Of a stretch of DNA of 64,000 nucleotides, positions 45,126 through 57,599 are shown in pieces. This DNA is from Aselliscus stoliczkanus (taxonomy: Eukaryota; Chordata; Mammalia; Chiroptera; Hipposideridae): NCBI GenBank assembly GCA_033961575.1, contig CM066736.1, positions 80,376,852 through 80,440,851 of the forward strand, given 5' to 3'. A program made the translations under genes and the position numbers. The notes under the pieces are model-generated. The model saw only the letters and a list, made by a program, of their open reading frames with translations. It was not told the origin of the DNA and did not search any database. Each line of letters begins with the position of its first letter. Position 1 is the stretch's first letter.

Positions 45126-46194
45126 AATTTCTTCCATGTGCATACCCTGTCTTCATCATTTTCATTTTCTCTGTACTGCTTTTGTTCAGGCACCCATTAG
45201 CTTCTGCCAGTACTATTCATCCTCTAATTATTTTTTCCTCTAGCTTAACCTCCATATTTGTTGACTGACTAATCCTAAAATATGGATCTTATCAACCTAA
45301 ACACCTAAAAAAGAGTCACTTAATTTAATCGAAATAGAAAAGGGAGCTTTTTCACTCTTGGAATATTCATATAATAGTGATAATGCTTCAAATATTTCTG
45401 CATGCATGGATTAATGATGGTGCTGCTGCCTCGGCAAAGCATTGTCACCCTGCATTGTATAATATAGACTTTCAGGCCTTTGCAATGAACAAATGCAGAT
45501 ACTGTCTTCATTGTCCAAGCAGAAACACATATTGGAGGAAATTTAGTGGAAAATGATTAGAAGATACAAAATTGGAACTAAGTTCCTTCATTGTCCTTGA
45601 TTCATTAGGGCCCTAACTATTGGAATTATACTTCAGTGAAGCTATCATTTTTTATCTAAAAGCAGTCAAAGAATTTAATTTCAATGGCAAGTCATAACCA
45701 TAGCACTGCAATGGTAAGTGGTAACTTGGAATACTTCCTTTCAGAAGTGGCTTCTCCAAGTAGATGATTGTATGAGACATGTGCTGATACTCATCATCAT
45801 GAGGAAGGCAGCAGTTCAGTTCCCTGTCTCAAGTCCCATATTAAAAGATCTTTACCTGTAGATAATCACAAGATAATTTCTAGATGAGGCTAGAGAGGTG
45901 TTAGTTTTGAAAGGAGGTCTGAACAGCTTCTGAATTGACATTTCCACTTGGAGAAGTTTGTCAGTTTTGGCCAGTAACTGCTCATAGAAGTGAAAAATCT
46001 GAGTAATACAAGGGCATAATCTTATCTGTGGAGGTTTGAGTTCTGATTCTAACTCTATCACTTAATCAACAGCAACATAATAAGGTAATCAACCTTTCCA
46101 TGTCTTACTTCCTTCTACTGTGAAATAGAAGTACAGAAGGGTAGAAATTAAAATCTAGCTGACTGCTACAATCTAGAGATCATACTGACCATTA
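45126..46194. other. No gene; mostly unassigned
   Basis: 46015-46130 ('gtttgagttctgattctaac...ctactgtgaaatagaag') is a probable MIR piece. The remainder is not recognised. Confidence 0.4.
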
Positions 46195-46600
46195 AATCCA
46201 AATATCCATCAAATGTGGAATGGATAAGGAAAGTATGGTATATTGACAAATAGTGTACTACTTAACAATAAAATTGAATGAATTACTGGCATGTGAAAAA
46301 GCATAAAAATTTTTCAACAGTGTAATGCAGACATCAAAAAATGCATTTCTAGAAAAGTCAACACTATAGAGAAAGAAAGAGGATCACTGATTTCTGGGGA
46401 TGAGTGGTATAGAGAGGAAATTGACCACAAAGGGTCACAAGGAAACTATTTGTGGTGATAGAAATGTTCTGTATCTTCATCATGGTGGTAGTTACATTAC
46501 TGTGTACATTTGTCCAAATTCATCCATTCATAAAATCATACTAACTTTAAGGAGAATTTGGTTGTATGTAAATTTACCTCAATAAGTTGATTATAAAATA
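46195..46600 (+). repeat. Old LINE-1 3' end, sense
   Basis: 'aatatccatcaaatgtggaa', 'ctgatttctggggatgagtg', 'atgttctgtatcttcatcatgg' and 'atgtaaatttacctcaataa' match an L1M/L1ME terminus. Confidence 0.8.
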
Positions 46601-47699
46601 GTCTCTTGAGGGTCAAATGTCTAGTTTGTACTCTCTACAATCTTTTAGATTACATTTTGACTTTTGAAATATATCTTCAATTGCTCAACAATTTGTCAGA
46701 CCCTGGGATGAGAAAAGACATAAATCTTATTCTTATTCTCTCGAGTTGACTAGAGTCATAGAATTTATGGGAGAATATGAGGGAGGGGGAATTTTCAGTG
46801 TTATTTGTTATCAGGAACTCAGTTTGTCACAGGTAAGTTCGGGAAGAGGGCAGAAAGTAATTACCAATGATTCTTTACCCACCAAAATAGCCATCTTGAC
46901 ACTGGAAAAGTAGCAATGGTTTAATTAATATTCATTGATTTGTTAAAGTTAGCAAAAACATGTGGAAAGTGCACTGGCCTGAAAAGCTCAATATTTGTGG
47001 GAAATATATTTCATGATATTCTTGTGAGATTGTAGGGCATAGTGTCATAACTCTCGTCGGGAATTTGGAGAATTGTTCTAAACTTCCCATGAGAGATCTG
47101 AGCTCGAGAGTCATATTTCAGAGACATTTACACGGCAAAGCTTTTTTCTTTGTAATTTTTAAATGAAATACAATGGGGATGTTTCTAATAGTTATAGGTT
47201 ATTTTTGTCTTTCCCTCTATCTGTGCAAAATTAAGAGGAACAAAAAGCATCAGAGAGACTCTTAGAGTGGTAAGATTATCCAGATAACCTTCTCATTTTA
47301 AACATTTAGTCCTAGAATATCTAACATACTAATCGGAGGTCCACGTCCAGGGGTTTTCTTCCTGACTCAGTTCAGTTACCAATGTGTTTTGTCATATACT
47401 GAATCTCTGAAAAGGGTTTTTACCCTTGAGGTTACAGAGAAATAATGTGAAAAGAGAACTACTTCTCACATCCTGATGAATGCGTCTAATGATCAGGCAT
47501 GTATACAGCAGGCAGGTGTCTTTAATCAGGAGGATGGGAAAGAACAGCTGTATGGTGAATAAGGGCTCATTGGCCACCAAAAAGATAAATGGGGAACAGT
47601 TGGTTTTCTACCAGAGTCATACCTCCCATAATGCCCTTGTCCCTGCTTTTCTGCGACACAAATATTCTCCCAGGCTAAAGGGGAAGACACATTTATAGA
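46601..47699. other. No gene; single-copy sequence
   Basis: No repeat recognised. Opposed frames near 47392-47698 have no domain. Confidence 0.4.
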
Positions 47700-47945
47700 T
47701 CATTGAGACAGCTGTTGTTTTTAAAGAGGATAATTTGTCCCAGCTTCAGAAATTGCTCTCATTGGTCACCATGGGAGTGAGCCCAGATGCTTTCTGTTAT
47801 GAAATTCAATGTCAAACCAATTATTGAATGTACCGATGCATCATGATATTTGAGATGAAGAAATTGCAATTAGGCTATTTCTTCTTTGTAAATTTAAATT
47901 CTGACATTTTATACTGTCATGATTTATACTGACTCCTAGGCCGTA
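47700..47945. other. Single-copy block (candidate regulatory)
   Basis: Contains 'aaaccaattattgaatg' near 47815, 'gatgcatcatgat' near 47834 and 'aattgcaattagg' near 47861, in a repeat-free interval. Suggestive only. Confidence 0.2.
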
Positions 47946-48459
47946 GAAATGTTGTTGCTCGACTGCTTACTCCTTTCAAGGGTAGGTATATAATATCCCA
48001 ACAGGCAGAGAAGTTCATGAAGATAATGTTGATTAAATTTATCTTCTTATGTCCAGTATTCATGTAGACAGCTCAGACCTGAATGGATGGTTTAAAACAA
48101 GCTTTGATTCTGGTTGGGTCCTTCTAGGACCTTCCTGGTCCTCCTGGGAAGGGCAGAGTTGTTGGAGCTAGGCTGTCCTGGGCCTCGTCCTGGCAATGGC
48201 TTCTGCATGGGTCACCTTGGAAAGGCAGCAAGTGGTCTTGGCAGATAATTTAATAGTCATCTCTAGCCTTTGTTTTCTTACATGTAAAACAGGGAGGAAA
48301 ACACTCAGTGAAGACAGTCTACATTTTGTGGTGACATTTTCATTTGAGTTGCTACAAAATCTTCTTGCTGAGTAGGTAATAATACAGAGGCAATCATCAG
48401 GAACTGACTGACTTATAGAATTGAGTTTGAAACATAAAATTTACACATTGGAAGTAAAG
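47946..48459. other. No gene; unassigned sequence
   Basis: 48240-48300 may be a MIR relic. Confidence 0.35.
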
Positions 48460-48461
48460 CA

Positions 48462-48552
48462 CTATATATATATATTATGATACATATTCTGTGTATGTAC
48501 CTATACATATGCATATACACATGTATATACATTCATACACACATATACATTA
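48462..48552. repeat. TA / CATA-rich microsatellite
   Basis: (TA)n at 48463-48478 grades into imperfect 'atgtatatacat' units. Confidence 0.85.
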
Positions 48553-49039
48553 TTTTTTGTTTCTTTGTTTTTGGCCTAATGTAATTAAAATTGAATTTGT
48601 TTCACTTGCAACTGAGGATTCTGACTAATGTAGACAGAAAGATTGACAATCAGGAAAAGAAAGGAAAGTGAAGAAAAGGTGACAAGATGGACCCTGCTTG
48701 GAAAACTGGGTTCATAGACTTAAAAAGAGCTCTACTGCTGTTTTACTCATATATTTGCCTAAGGCCCTAAGCATGATGGTAGTATATCTTTATTTTTTTA
48801 AAAATATCTCTAATGTTGTTTCATAATAGCTTATAGATACAGTCAAGTATATTAAGGAAGCTCTCTTCCATTCTTAGTTTATTAAAACTACTTTTAAAAT
48901 CATGAATATGGAAAGTATACTGAATCAGGAATATTCCAAAAATATGCTTTATGGAAAAGCATAAATAAACTCTGTGTTTATTGGCATACTGTTGTGTTTT
49001 AATTTATTAAAATGGTTAGTGTATTAGCAAACATTTTTC

Positions 49040-49435
49040 TTTTCATTTATTTTTAATTGACATATGCTTGATATATAACATGACATTATTTTCAAGTGTA
49101 CAACCTAATGATTTGATATTTGTATATATTGTGAAATGATCACCACAGTAACTAGTTAATATTCATCATCACACTTAGTTGCAATTTTTTTCTTATGATG
49201 AGAACTTTTAAGATTTACTCTTTTAGCAACTTTCACATATGCAGTACAGTATTAGTCACTATAATCACCATGCTGCATATTACATCCACATGTGACTTAT
49301 TTATTTTGTAACTGGAAGTTTGAACCTTAAACCCCCTTTACCCATTTCACCCCTGCCTCCTCCCCACCCCACCACCCATCCTCCCTGTGGCAATCACCAG
49401 TCTGTTTTCCGTGTCTCATGAGTTCTGCTTATTTT
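49040..49435 (-). repeat. LINE-1 3' end, antisense
   Basis: 'ttttcaagtgtacaacctaa', 'tgaaatgatcaccacagtaac', 'cttatttattttgtaactgg' and 'ggcaatcaccagtctgtttt' are an L1MA/L1MB-type 3' end in reverse. Confidence 0.85.
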
Positions 49436-50667
49436 TTGTTAAACAGCTTTACTGGTATGTAATTTACATAACATAAATGTACACATTGAAAGAGTACAGT
49501 CTGATGAGGTTTTTGTAAATTTATACATCTGTGCAACCGTTACCACAGTCTATTTTGAAAATACTTTCATTATTACAAAATTTTCCTCTATTTTAGGAAA
49601 AGTTTCTATTTATTGCTAATTCTCTCTTCCCAGCCAAATACCTAGCTACTTTCTTTCCTATATAGGTAGTTTGCTTTTTTAGAAATTTTATTTGAAAAGA
49701 ATCATATGTTTATCTGGTTTCTTTCATTGTGTATAATGATTTGACATTACAGAATTGTATGCTTCTGTATGTCTCTTCATTGCTGAGTGGTATTCCGTTA
49801 TAAGATATATGTCATATTGTTTACCCACTCATCAATTGTTTCACTGTCGTTCTTCCCTCATATTAGCACATACACACATGCACTCACACTTATAACAGTT
49901 TATTAGTTTCAAGTGTATATTGTAATGATTTGATATTTGTATATATTGTGTTTATTTAAGGAAATGCCAAATTGATTCCAAAGTAGTTGCCTCATTTTAC
50001 ATTCTCATGAGTAATGTATGTAATGTATGAGAGTTTCAGTTTTTCTTAGTTCTCTTTTTTAAAAAAATAGATATTTAAGTGAGTGCATGATGTGATCTCA
50101 TTATTTTTCACTTTTAAGTAGTTTTTCATTTTGAAATAATTTTAAGATAACATAGAAGTTGCAAAAATAATACAGAGATTCCCTGTACCCTAAATTCATC
50201 CTCCCCAGATAGAGCACCATACATAACTATAACCCAATTATCAAAGCCGTGGAAGTGACATTCATACAAATACTATTAACTAATCTACACATCTTATTTT
50301 TATTTTACCAGTCTTATGTGTACTCTTTTTTGGGGAATGTAGTTCTATAAAATTTTTATCTCAGCTGGAGAGTAGTGCAACCATCACCATAATCAGAATA
50401 CAGAACTATTTCACCACCCAAAAGAAACTCCATCATGGTACCCCGTTGTATCGCCACACAACCCTAACCCTTGGAAACCATTGATCTGGTCTCCATCATT
50501 ATAGTTTTGCCACATCACTAATGTTATGTAATAGAATAGTATAGTATGTAGCCCTTTTAATTTACCTTTTTCACTTAATGTATCGCTCCTGAGACCCATG
50601 CAGGCTGTTGTGCCTATCCTTGGCTCTATATTTTTCTTTTATAGCTGAGTCTATTTTATGGATGTAC

Positions 50668-51225
50668 AAGGTACGATCAAAACATACGGTGAATGCTGTT
50701 GCTGAGTGCCATCCAATGGAAAGGCAGAGATCTTCAATATGGGAAGCTGCACATTGAACTTTAATAACAGTGCGTGATAAGTTTCAGCTTGTTCAGTGCA
50801 GTCAGTCGGGTGTGAGCTATGGTTCAGAGAAAGTGTGTTTTAAAGTGTGCCATAAAACATCTTCCATCATGACAATGCTCCATGTCACACATCGTTTCTG
50901 GTATAAGGCAATTTCTGTCAAATAAAAACGTTACAGTGTGTCCTCATCTACCTTATTCACCGAATCTGGCACTCTGCAACTTCTGGCTCTTCCCCCAAAT
51001 CAAAATGATTCAGGACAGTGAGGCAGCCACAGAAGTGCAACTAAAGACACTCATGAAAGAGGACTTCCAGAACTGCTTCAGAAAGTGGCAAGAATGATGA
51101 GATAAGTGTGTTTGAAGTGAGAGGAACTATTCCGAAGGGGATTAATGGTAATGTGTCTTTTACTTTAATAACTTTTTGAAATTTAAATGTTCATTGTTCT
51201 TTTTGATCACACCTCACATCACAAT
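50668..51225 (+). mobile_element. ~557-bp mariner element inside L1
   Basis: Left end GGTACGATCAAAACATACGG and reverse of right end GGTGTGATCAAAAAGAACAA are inverted repeats. It keeps the 3' half of a transposase (50865-51097). It differs in end sequence from the mariner at 26760, so it is a distinct subfamily. The host L1 reads on to both sides. Confidence 0.85.
50865..51097 (+). pseudogene. Mariner transposase C-terminal remnant
   Basis: HHDNAPCHT at 50865-50891 retains the second Asp of the D,D34D triad. A frameshift follows. The next frame has FLSNKNVTV, then YSPNLALCNFW near 50962-50994, where the family's third Asp (…CDF…) reads Asn. It ends RKWQE with TGA at 51095-51097, close to the usual mariner C-terminus. 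Upstream N-terminal domains are deleted. It is inactive by frameshift, catalytic loss and truncation. Confidence 0.88.
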
Positions 51226-51352
51226 ATCCTTAACCAGGAAAACTTTGCAAAGCATTTGAGTTGGTGTCAGTTTTTGATATGAATATTATAAATAAAGCTG
51301 ATATGAATATTTGTGTACAGAATTTTATGTGAATGTACAGTTTTTTGTCTTT

Positions 51353-51830
51353 AGGGCATGGTTAACGAACTATGGTCTGTAGGACACAGCTGGACCATGT
51401 CCTGTTTTTGTGAAACTCACAAGGTTTGTAATACCATACTCAGTAGAATATCTGTAATCAAAAGTATAAAAATGCCAAGTATTGGAGATGGTTAATGGAG
51501 AAACTAGATTCTTCATACATTGCATGTTACTTACTGGTGGGAATGTGAAATGGGACTACTTTGGAATCAATCTGAAAGTCTCTTAAATAAATGTGCATTT
51601 ACCATGTGATTTACCAATTCAATTCGTAGGTATTCACCCACATTAAATGGGAACATATATTCACACAAGTGTAAAAATGTATTTTACATTTTTTTTTACA
51701 GGTTTGAAAAACTATAATGAAGAATATGCAGCAGAGATGGTATTCAGCTCACAAAACCAAAAATGTTTACTATCTGGAGCTTTACAGAAAAAGTTTGCCA
51801 ACCTCTGCTCAGGAGTAAACACCCGGAATG
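51353..51830 (+). mobile_element. hAT-Charlie-type element split by an L1 fragment
   Basis: The left end 'catggttaacgaactatgg...ccatgtcctgtttttgtgaaa' and right end 'tttactatctggagctttacagaaaaagtttgccaacctctg' are the two termini of a common Charlie-class element. About 230 bp between them (51430-51690) is sense L1, an insertion. The hAT element itself interrupts the L1 backbone. Confidence 0.75.
51430..51690 (+). mobile_element. LINE-1 fragment inside the hAT element, sense
   Basis: 'gttacttactggtgggaatg', 'ccatgtgatttaccaattca' and 'attcacccacattaaatggg' match the L1 region just upstream of the 3' end. Confidence 0.65.
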
Positions 51831-52560
51831 GATTGGTGGATTATGTGGTAAGTGCATATTTGACTTTATAAGAATCAATCAAATTGAATTCTAGAGGGGC
51901 TGCTAAACACTGTATTCCCAACAACAGGGCATCAGAGATCCGGTACCTCCACATTCTCATCAGCATTTAGTAAGAATGGTTATTGCAGAAATTTTAATAG
52001 GGATATAGTGGTAGATCATTGAGATTTTGATTTGCATTTCTCTGGTGCCTAATGATGTTGATCATATTTTCATGTATTTATTTGCTACCCATATGTCTTT
52101 TTTTTTTTTAGGGAAATATCTATTCAAGTGTTTTGCCCATTTTCCTAATTGAATTATGTATTTTCTTACTGTTGAGATGACAGATTTCTTTATATAATCT
52201 GGGTACAATTCCTTTGTTGGTTATGTGAATTTACAAATATTTTCTCCTACACTGTAACTTGTTCTTGCTTTCTCTTAAACTACCTTTTATCCAGCATATA
52301 TTGTAATTTTGATGAAGTTATCCTACTTATTAATATTTTCTTTTGTGTATTTTTGTTTGTTGGTGTCAGGTCTAAAACTCTGTATCTAACTCTAGGCATT
52401 AGAAATGTTCTCCTATGTTTTTTTCTGAAAGAGTAATAGTTTTACATTTACATTTAGATCTAAGAGCTAATCTGAGTTAATTTTTATATAAAGTGGAGGC
52501 TTTAATTGAAGATACTGAGTTTTAAAATTGGATAGTGTTCTTCATCTAATTATATTCTTC

Positions 52561-54299
52561 CTTTTAAAAAACTGTTTTAGCTTTTTGAATCCTTTTGTCA
52601 TTAAAATTTTAGCAAGAGCTTATCACTTGCAACAAAAATCCACTGGAATTTTGATAGGGTTACATCTACATATCTATTTGGGGACAGGTGCATAATAAAA
52701 TTATGGAGCGTGCCAATCTGCACATGTGGTATTTTGCTCTCATTTTTAGAGCCCCTTTAATTTTTTAAAGCACTATGTCATATTTTCAAATATGCAAGTC
52801 TTTCAGTTTAAATTATTTAAAACCATGGACAGATAGAAAGAATCACTACCTATCCTAGTGCCCAGCAAAACTATGTCTTCTTTTCTTAAAAAACATATCT
52901 TAGTTTTATTTTTGTATTTTGTATCCTGGCAGTCTGTGTTCCACTTGGGGACAGATATCTCATTATAGCCATCTTTTTAGAATTCATAGTGCCTAGGTAC
53001 TTAAGCACATCTTTGTAAGATGAGCATAAACAACAGAGTAGAGAAATAATGAAATTATATTGTCTTGAATACTGAAGGAAAAAAAAGTGGCTTTATATAT
53101 TTCTAAAATAACTATCAGTGCCTGTCAGTTCACAGGGGGGCAATTCAACCTATTAAACATCTTCTTGACTTGGTTAATAACTTATTTAAGTATTTGATAA
53201 TGCTGCTCAATCTACTTCTAAAAAACGTGTACTCATGAAGGGTCCCAGGCTATGCTGGTTTTCAGGACTTCTAAAAGATATATGCCTCGGAAATACATAT
53301 TTTAAGTAGAATATTTGTTTGTCATTTTGAATGTGACTTATGGAGCTATTAGGCTGATTAATAAATTGTTATGTTTTTATGTTTTTAGGAGATACTTGTA
53401 TGAGAAATACTGTTTTTTTTTGGTCTAAGAACTGAGATGGTATATATGATTAACTTATTAATATTCTGAGTCTCCAAGTGTACATTATGATGCAAGATTA
53501 TAATAAAATTATGTATTCTATTTATTCATCATACGGAATTGGAATTTTCAATACTTTTGAAAATAAGTTTTAGAGGTTGGCTCCAACTTCATCAAATGTA
53601 TCATTATAACCACATCTATTCTGTGAACAGCACTCCTTTGAGGGGATAACATTGAATTAAACTTGCTAATTCAATGAAAAGCTTTGTTTCCTTTAAGATG
53701 TTATGACTGATAAATAAGAAAAAGGTAATTAACTTAAATAAATGTCATTTCTTAGACATCTCTGAAGAATATAGAATTTTGTTTCATTTTGTTTCCTCTT
53801 TATCATTAGGTTTCAAAACTTATTTTTTTGATCAAAAATATCCCTTTACCAAATTGCAAATAACTGCCATGACCAATGAAAAATTTTTATTTCGGAAGGC
53901 TTAGAAAAAATCAAAACCTGCCATGATGAGATTTACAAATGGTTGTGCTTCTCCAATAGCTATTAAAGTTTTCATTGCTAAAAACTGTACTATGAAATAT
54001 ATCTGGATACAGGGGTCAGGAATTACATATCTCAGACCATACTATAGCAATGTGAAATTCATTTTGTCACAGGAGTTTTCTTACTGAGGCCTTCTATGCA
54101 TTATTATTACTAATGGTAGAAAAAGACAGCATTTTTGCCCACTTGAGCTCAAAGCCTAGATGGTAAGAACAGGCATACATTCTTTCATCTTCTTTCTCTA
54201 ATATACTCGTTGGTATAAGAGTTATTTTCATCCTATCCCCAGTGCAGCAGTGCTAAATATTACTCTTTCCAAGATTAATACTTCATCACTCAAATCTTG
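52561..54299. other. No gene; AT-rich unassigned sequence
   Basis: The start may be a further decayed extension of the antisense L1 ('ccactggaattttgataggg' near 52640). Beyond about 52800 nothing is recognised. Confidence 0.4.
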
Positions 54300-54480
54300 C
54301 ATATAACAAATACTTATTAAAATGAGGCAATGTGCTGGGGGATAGTTACAATATTCACTAACTAAAAATGTTTATTTGAACCTAGAATGTGTGAAGCACA
54401 TGTCTAGACACGGAGGTATAATAGTGAATAACATACACAAAAATCTCTACCTTCATTGAGTTTAATTTTAATATAACTCC
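54300..54480 (-). repeat. Ancient MIR/L2-class repeats
   Basis: 'acaaatacttattaaaatg...aatgtgctggggga' and 'gtgtgaagcacatgtctag...ctctaccttcattgagttt' are two pieces of old repeat in reverse. Confidence 0.4.
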
Positions 54481-54961
54481 TATTTTTGTATTTCTCTTTT
54501 CAGTTTTCTCAATTTTTGCCTCAAGTGTTTTGACACTTTGTTATTAGATGAATACAATACATTTAGGATTGTTAGGTCTTTTGGGGCAATTGACTCCTTT
54601 ATCACTGTGTAATGCCCTTTTTATTCCTGATAATCTTTCTTGTTCTGAAATCTGCCTTATCTGAAATTGATATACTTCTCCAGCTTTCTTTTGATTAGTG
54701 TCAGCATGCTGTATCTTTCTTCATACCTTTACTTTAATCTATCTCAGATTTTATATTTAAAGTATTTTTTATAGGTAACATATATTTGGATCTTGATTTT
54801 TTATTTTATTTTACACCTACCCTGACAGTCTCTGTCTTTTAATTGATATGTTTATACTATTCACTTTTAAAGTGATTAATGATAGAGTTGAATTAATATC
54901 TACCATCTTCATAATTGTTTTCTCTTCTTTGTCCTTGCTTTTTTTTCTTGTCTCTAGTTTT

Positions 54962-55243
54962 TTATTTTTGTTTTTTATTAGTTTCATGTCTACAAAACAA
55001 CATAATGATGAGACATTTACATGCCTCTCAAAATTGTAACCCCAAAAATTCTATTACCCATCTGATACTATACATAGCTATTGCAATACCATTGACTATA
55101 TTCCCTATGCTGTACTTTACAGCCATGACTATATAGAGTGTATATATTTCAATTATAGTTGATATTTAATATTTATATTAGTTTCAGGATTGCCACATAG
55201 TGGTTAGGCATTTATATAATTTATAAAGTGATCCCCTGATAGG
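54962..55243 (-). mobile_element. LINE-1 3' end inserted in L1 (minus), 16-bp TSD
   Basis: Perfect duplication TCTTGTCTCTAGTTTT at 54946-54961 and 55244-55259. The insert starts T-rich (the poly-A in reverse), then 'ttagtttcatgtctacaaaa' and 'cataatgatgagacatttac'. It is 5'-truncated to ~280 bp. Near 55180 the 'tattagtttcagg' end is repeated, suggesting either an internal duplication or a second small L1 piece. Confidence 0.93.
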
Positions 55244-55617
55244 TCTTGTCTCTAGTTTTAATTGAGTATTTTTATGATTCCATTTTAAACCTTCTCTTTG
55301 CAATTTATTTATGCTTCTTTTTAATTTTTTCTTTAGAATTTACCATATACATTTATTTTTACTTAGTCTAAGTATACTTTCAAATAGTACTGCAGTACTT
55401 CACATGTAATGTAGGTATATGCGTATTATTAAAGAATATTCCCAATTCTTCCCTCTCATCCCTCATGACACTGCTGTCATTCATTTTACTTTCTATGTTA
55501 TTAATAGATCAATATATTGTTACTATTACTGCTTCATTAAGAATAAGAAAAAAATATATGTTAGTTAGCTTCATTTATTTCTTCCTCAGTGGAGTACCTT
55601 TTTAAAAATGTAGATCT

Positions 55618-55728
55618 GGGCCGGCCGAGTGGCGCAGTAGTTAAGCGCTGGCTTGGGAAGCCAGCGGCCCCGGTTCGGGTCTCACATATGAGGGCCAGTG
55701 ATACTGTCTTCAAAAAAAAAAAAAAAAA
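55618..55728 (+). mobile_element. Short tRNA-derived SINE (plus), well preserved
   Basis: Head 'gggccggccgagtggcgcag'. A box TGGCGCAGTAG, B box GGTTCGGGTCT. The anticodon-arm-like stem is GCTGGCTT/AAGCCAGC. Body 'gggccagtgatactgtctt', then 17 A. Short duplication GTAGATC at 55610-55616 and 55729-55735. Confidence 0.95.
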
Positions 55729-56477
55729 GTAGATCCAAGTTTCCGATCTATATCATTTTTTTTTCTTTTTTTCTGCATGAAGAACAGTTTTTTGTTTTTC
55801 TTTCTTTTTGGCATTTCTGCAGGGCACATACGTTAACAATGAATTCCTTCAATTTTAGTTTCTGTGAGAAAGTCTTTATTTCTCCTTTACTTTTAAATTT
55901 TACTTATTTTGTTTCTTTTGCTTTTGAAGGATAATTTCATCAGATATAGAATTCTAGACTTTTTGTCTCTAAACAATTTAAAGATTTCATTCACTTTCCC
56001 ATTGCTTGCATATTTTCTAATGAGAAACATACTGTAATTCTCTTCTATTTTCCTCTCTAGATTAGGATTTTTGTTTCTCTCTGACTTCCTTTAAGATTTT
56101 CCTTTGGTTTTCTGACTATAATATGCTTAAGTGTTCTTTCTTTTTTATTTTGCTTGGAAATTATTATGGTGTTTTCTGATTTTTCTGGATCTGTGGTTTG
56201 TTGTCTGTCATTAAATTTAGAAAGTTCTTGGGCATTGTTATATCAAGTATCTCTTAATCACTCTTTTCTTCTTTTGGCATTCCAATTACGTGTATGATAC
56301 TCTTTGATATTGTGCCGTAATTCTTGGCTGCTAATTTATAAAAGTTCTTTTTTTTCTATGTGCATATTAATTTGAGAAATTTCTATTGCTCTGTCTTCAA
56401 ACTCACTGATTCTTTCCTTGACCATGTTCAATCTACTGATAAGCCTGCCAAAAAATTCATTACTTTCCTAGCATTGG

Positions 56478-56589
56478 TTGTTTTTTGTTTTTTTTTGAGG
56501 GTAGTGTCGCTGGCCCTCATATGTGGGACCTGAGCCGGACCGCTGGCTTCCGAAGCCAGCGCTTAACTACCGTGCCACTCGGCCAGCCC
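56478..56589 (-). mobile_element. Short tRNA-derived SINE (minus)
   Basis: T run, 'gagggtagtgtcgctggccc', head ending 'cactcggccagccc'. Short duplication CCTAGC at about 56467-56472 and 56589-56594. The host L1 continues across it. Confidence 0.92.
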
Positions 56590-57599
56590 CTAGCTTTTTT
56601 TTTTTTTTTTCTTTTGATTGATTCGTTCTTAGAATTTTTATCTCTTTGCTTATATTACCTACCTGTTCTATCATACTGTCTACTTTTTCCATTATTGCCC
56701 TTAACTAAGTAGATCATAGTTTTTATAAATTCTTTGTCTGATAATTCCAGCATCTTTCTCATATCTGAGTCTCCTTCTAATGCATGTTTTGTCTCTTCTG
56801 ACTGTGTTTTTTCTGTTCTTTTCATAGGCCTTGCAATTTTTTATTGACAGACATGCTGAATTAGGTCATAGGTATTGAGATAAATAAGCTTTAGTGTGAA
56901 GCTTTTTGCTAACCTTGTCAGGAGTTGAGCTGTGTTAATGTTTGTTGTAACTATTGTAGCAGAGGATTCAAACTCCTTTGGTGTCTGTTTTTCTTTCCCC
57001 TCTTGGTTTTGGGCCTTGATTATTTGCTGCTCCTCAGAAAGGGTCTGTGTCTTGCAATCCTTCCAGCTATAATCTACTGTTATTGAATTTCATGCTGGTT
57101 GGTGTGGTGGTAGGGGTAGCAGAGAAAACGTTCTGTCATATTCTGATTATTTCTTAAGTTTTTAGTTGTCCTGTGCCTTGGAGCCTCAGCCTTTATGAGT
57201 GTTTCTAACCTTCCGGCAGTGGTATAGCTTTTTCCTTCCCTCCTAACTCCTTTCCTGGCTCCAACATTTCCAATCTATTTCTTTGAAACTCTGTCCTCTG
57301 TTGTTTACTTTGTTTTTCTCTTACGTGAGACAAGAAGACTGTCAGGGCTAAAATGGGAAGAAATTCCATTTCTCTCACTAGGATAAGGTTTTGGAATCAC
57401 AATTTTACAAAGTCTTTTCCCTTGGAGAGTGTGCCTTTGTTACAGAGAAAATTCTGGGTGTGTTTCAAATAGGTACTTTTCTCCTTGATAGTTTATGGCT
57501 CTAGGTGCCCTTTCTCCAGGTAATTATATCCCAAATGCTGCATCTCTCTAGGTACATGTTTCTCTCCCAATATTGGTGTAGTGATTTGCCCTAAGAATT

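Larger units (their letters stand above)
49440..52560 (-). repeat. Old LINE-1 backbone, antisense, host of nested insertions
   Basis: Antisense L1ME-type sequence runs in register through 49440-49860, about 49975-50660, 51226-51352 and 51831-52560. Marks are 'tgtgcaaccgttaccacagt', 'gttgcaaaaataatacagag', 'gtgcaaccatcaccataatc', 'tggtaagtgcatatttgact', 'gatttgcatttctctggtgc' and 'ttgcccattttcctaattga'. The gaps are a possible small L1 piece (49862-49975), a mariner (50668-51225) and a hAT element (51353-51830). More than one old L1 copy may be joined. Confidence 0.75.
54500..57590 (-). repeat. Old LINE-1 5' region, antisense, with three insertions
   Basis: A long antisense L1M/HAL1-like stretch: 'gttctgaaatctgccttatc', 'ccagctttcttttgattagtg', 'ctctgtcttttaattgata', 'gaaagtctttatttctcc', 'cattccaattacgtgtatga', 'ctcactgattctttccttg', 'gtctgataattccagcatc' and 'ggccttgcaattttttattg'. 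It is interrupted by an L1 3' end (54962-55243) and two SINEs (55618-55728 and 56478-56589). The 56290-56900 part is homologous to 62000-63000. Confidence 0.75.

Noticed and set aside
54300..54480. Possible young insertion
   Set aside because: Only decayed MIR/L2-class wording, no target duplication.
55618..55728. Possible tRNA gene (good A and B boxes)
   Set aside because: Same sequence is dispersed in both orientations with poly-A tails and target duplications, so it is a SINE head. The acceptor stem is not complete.
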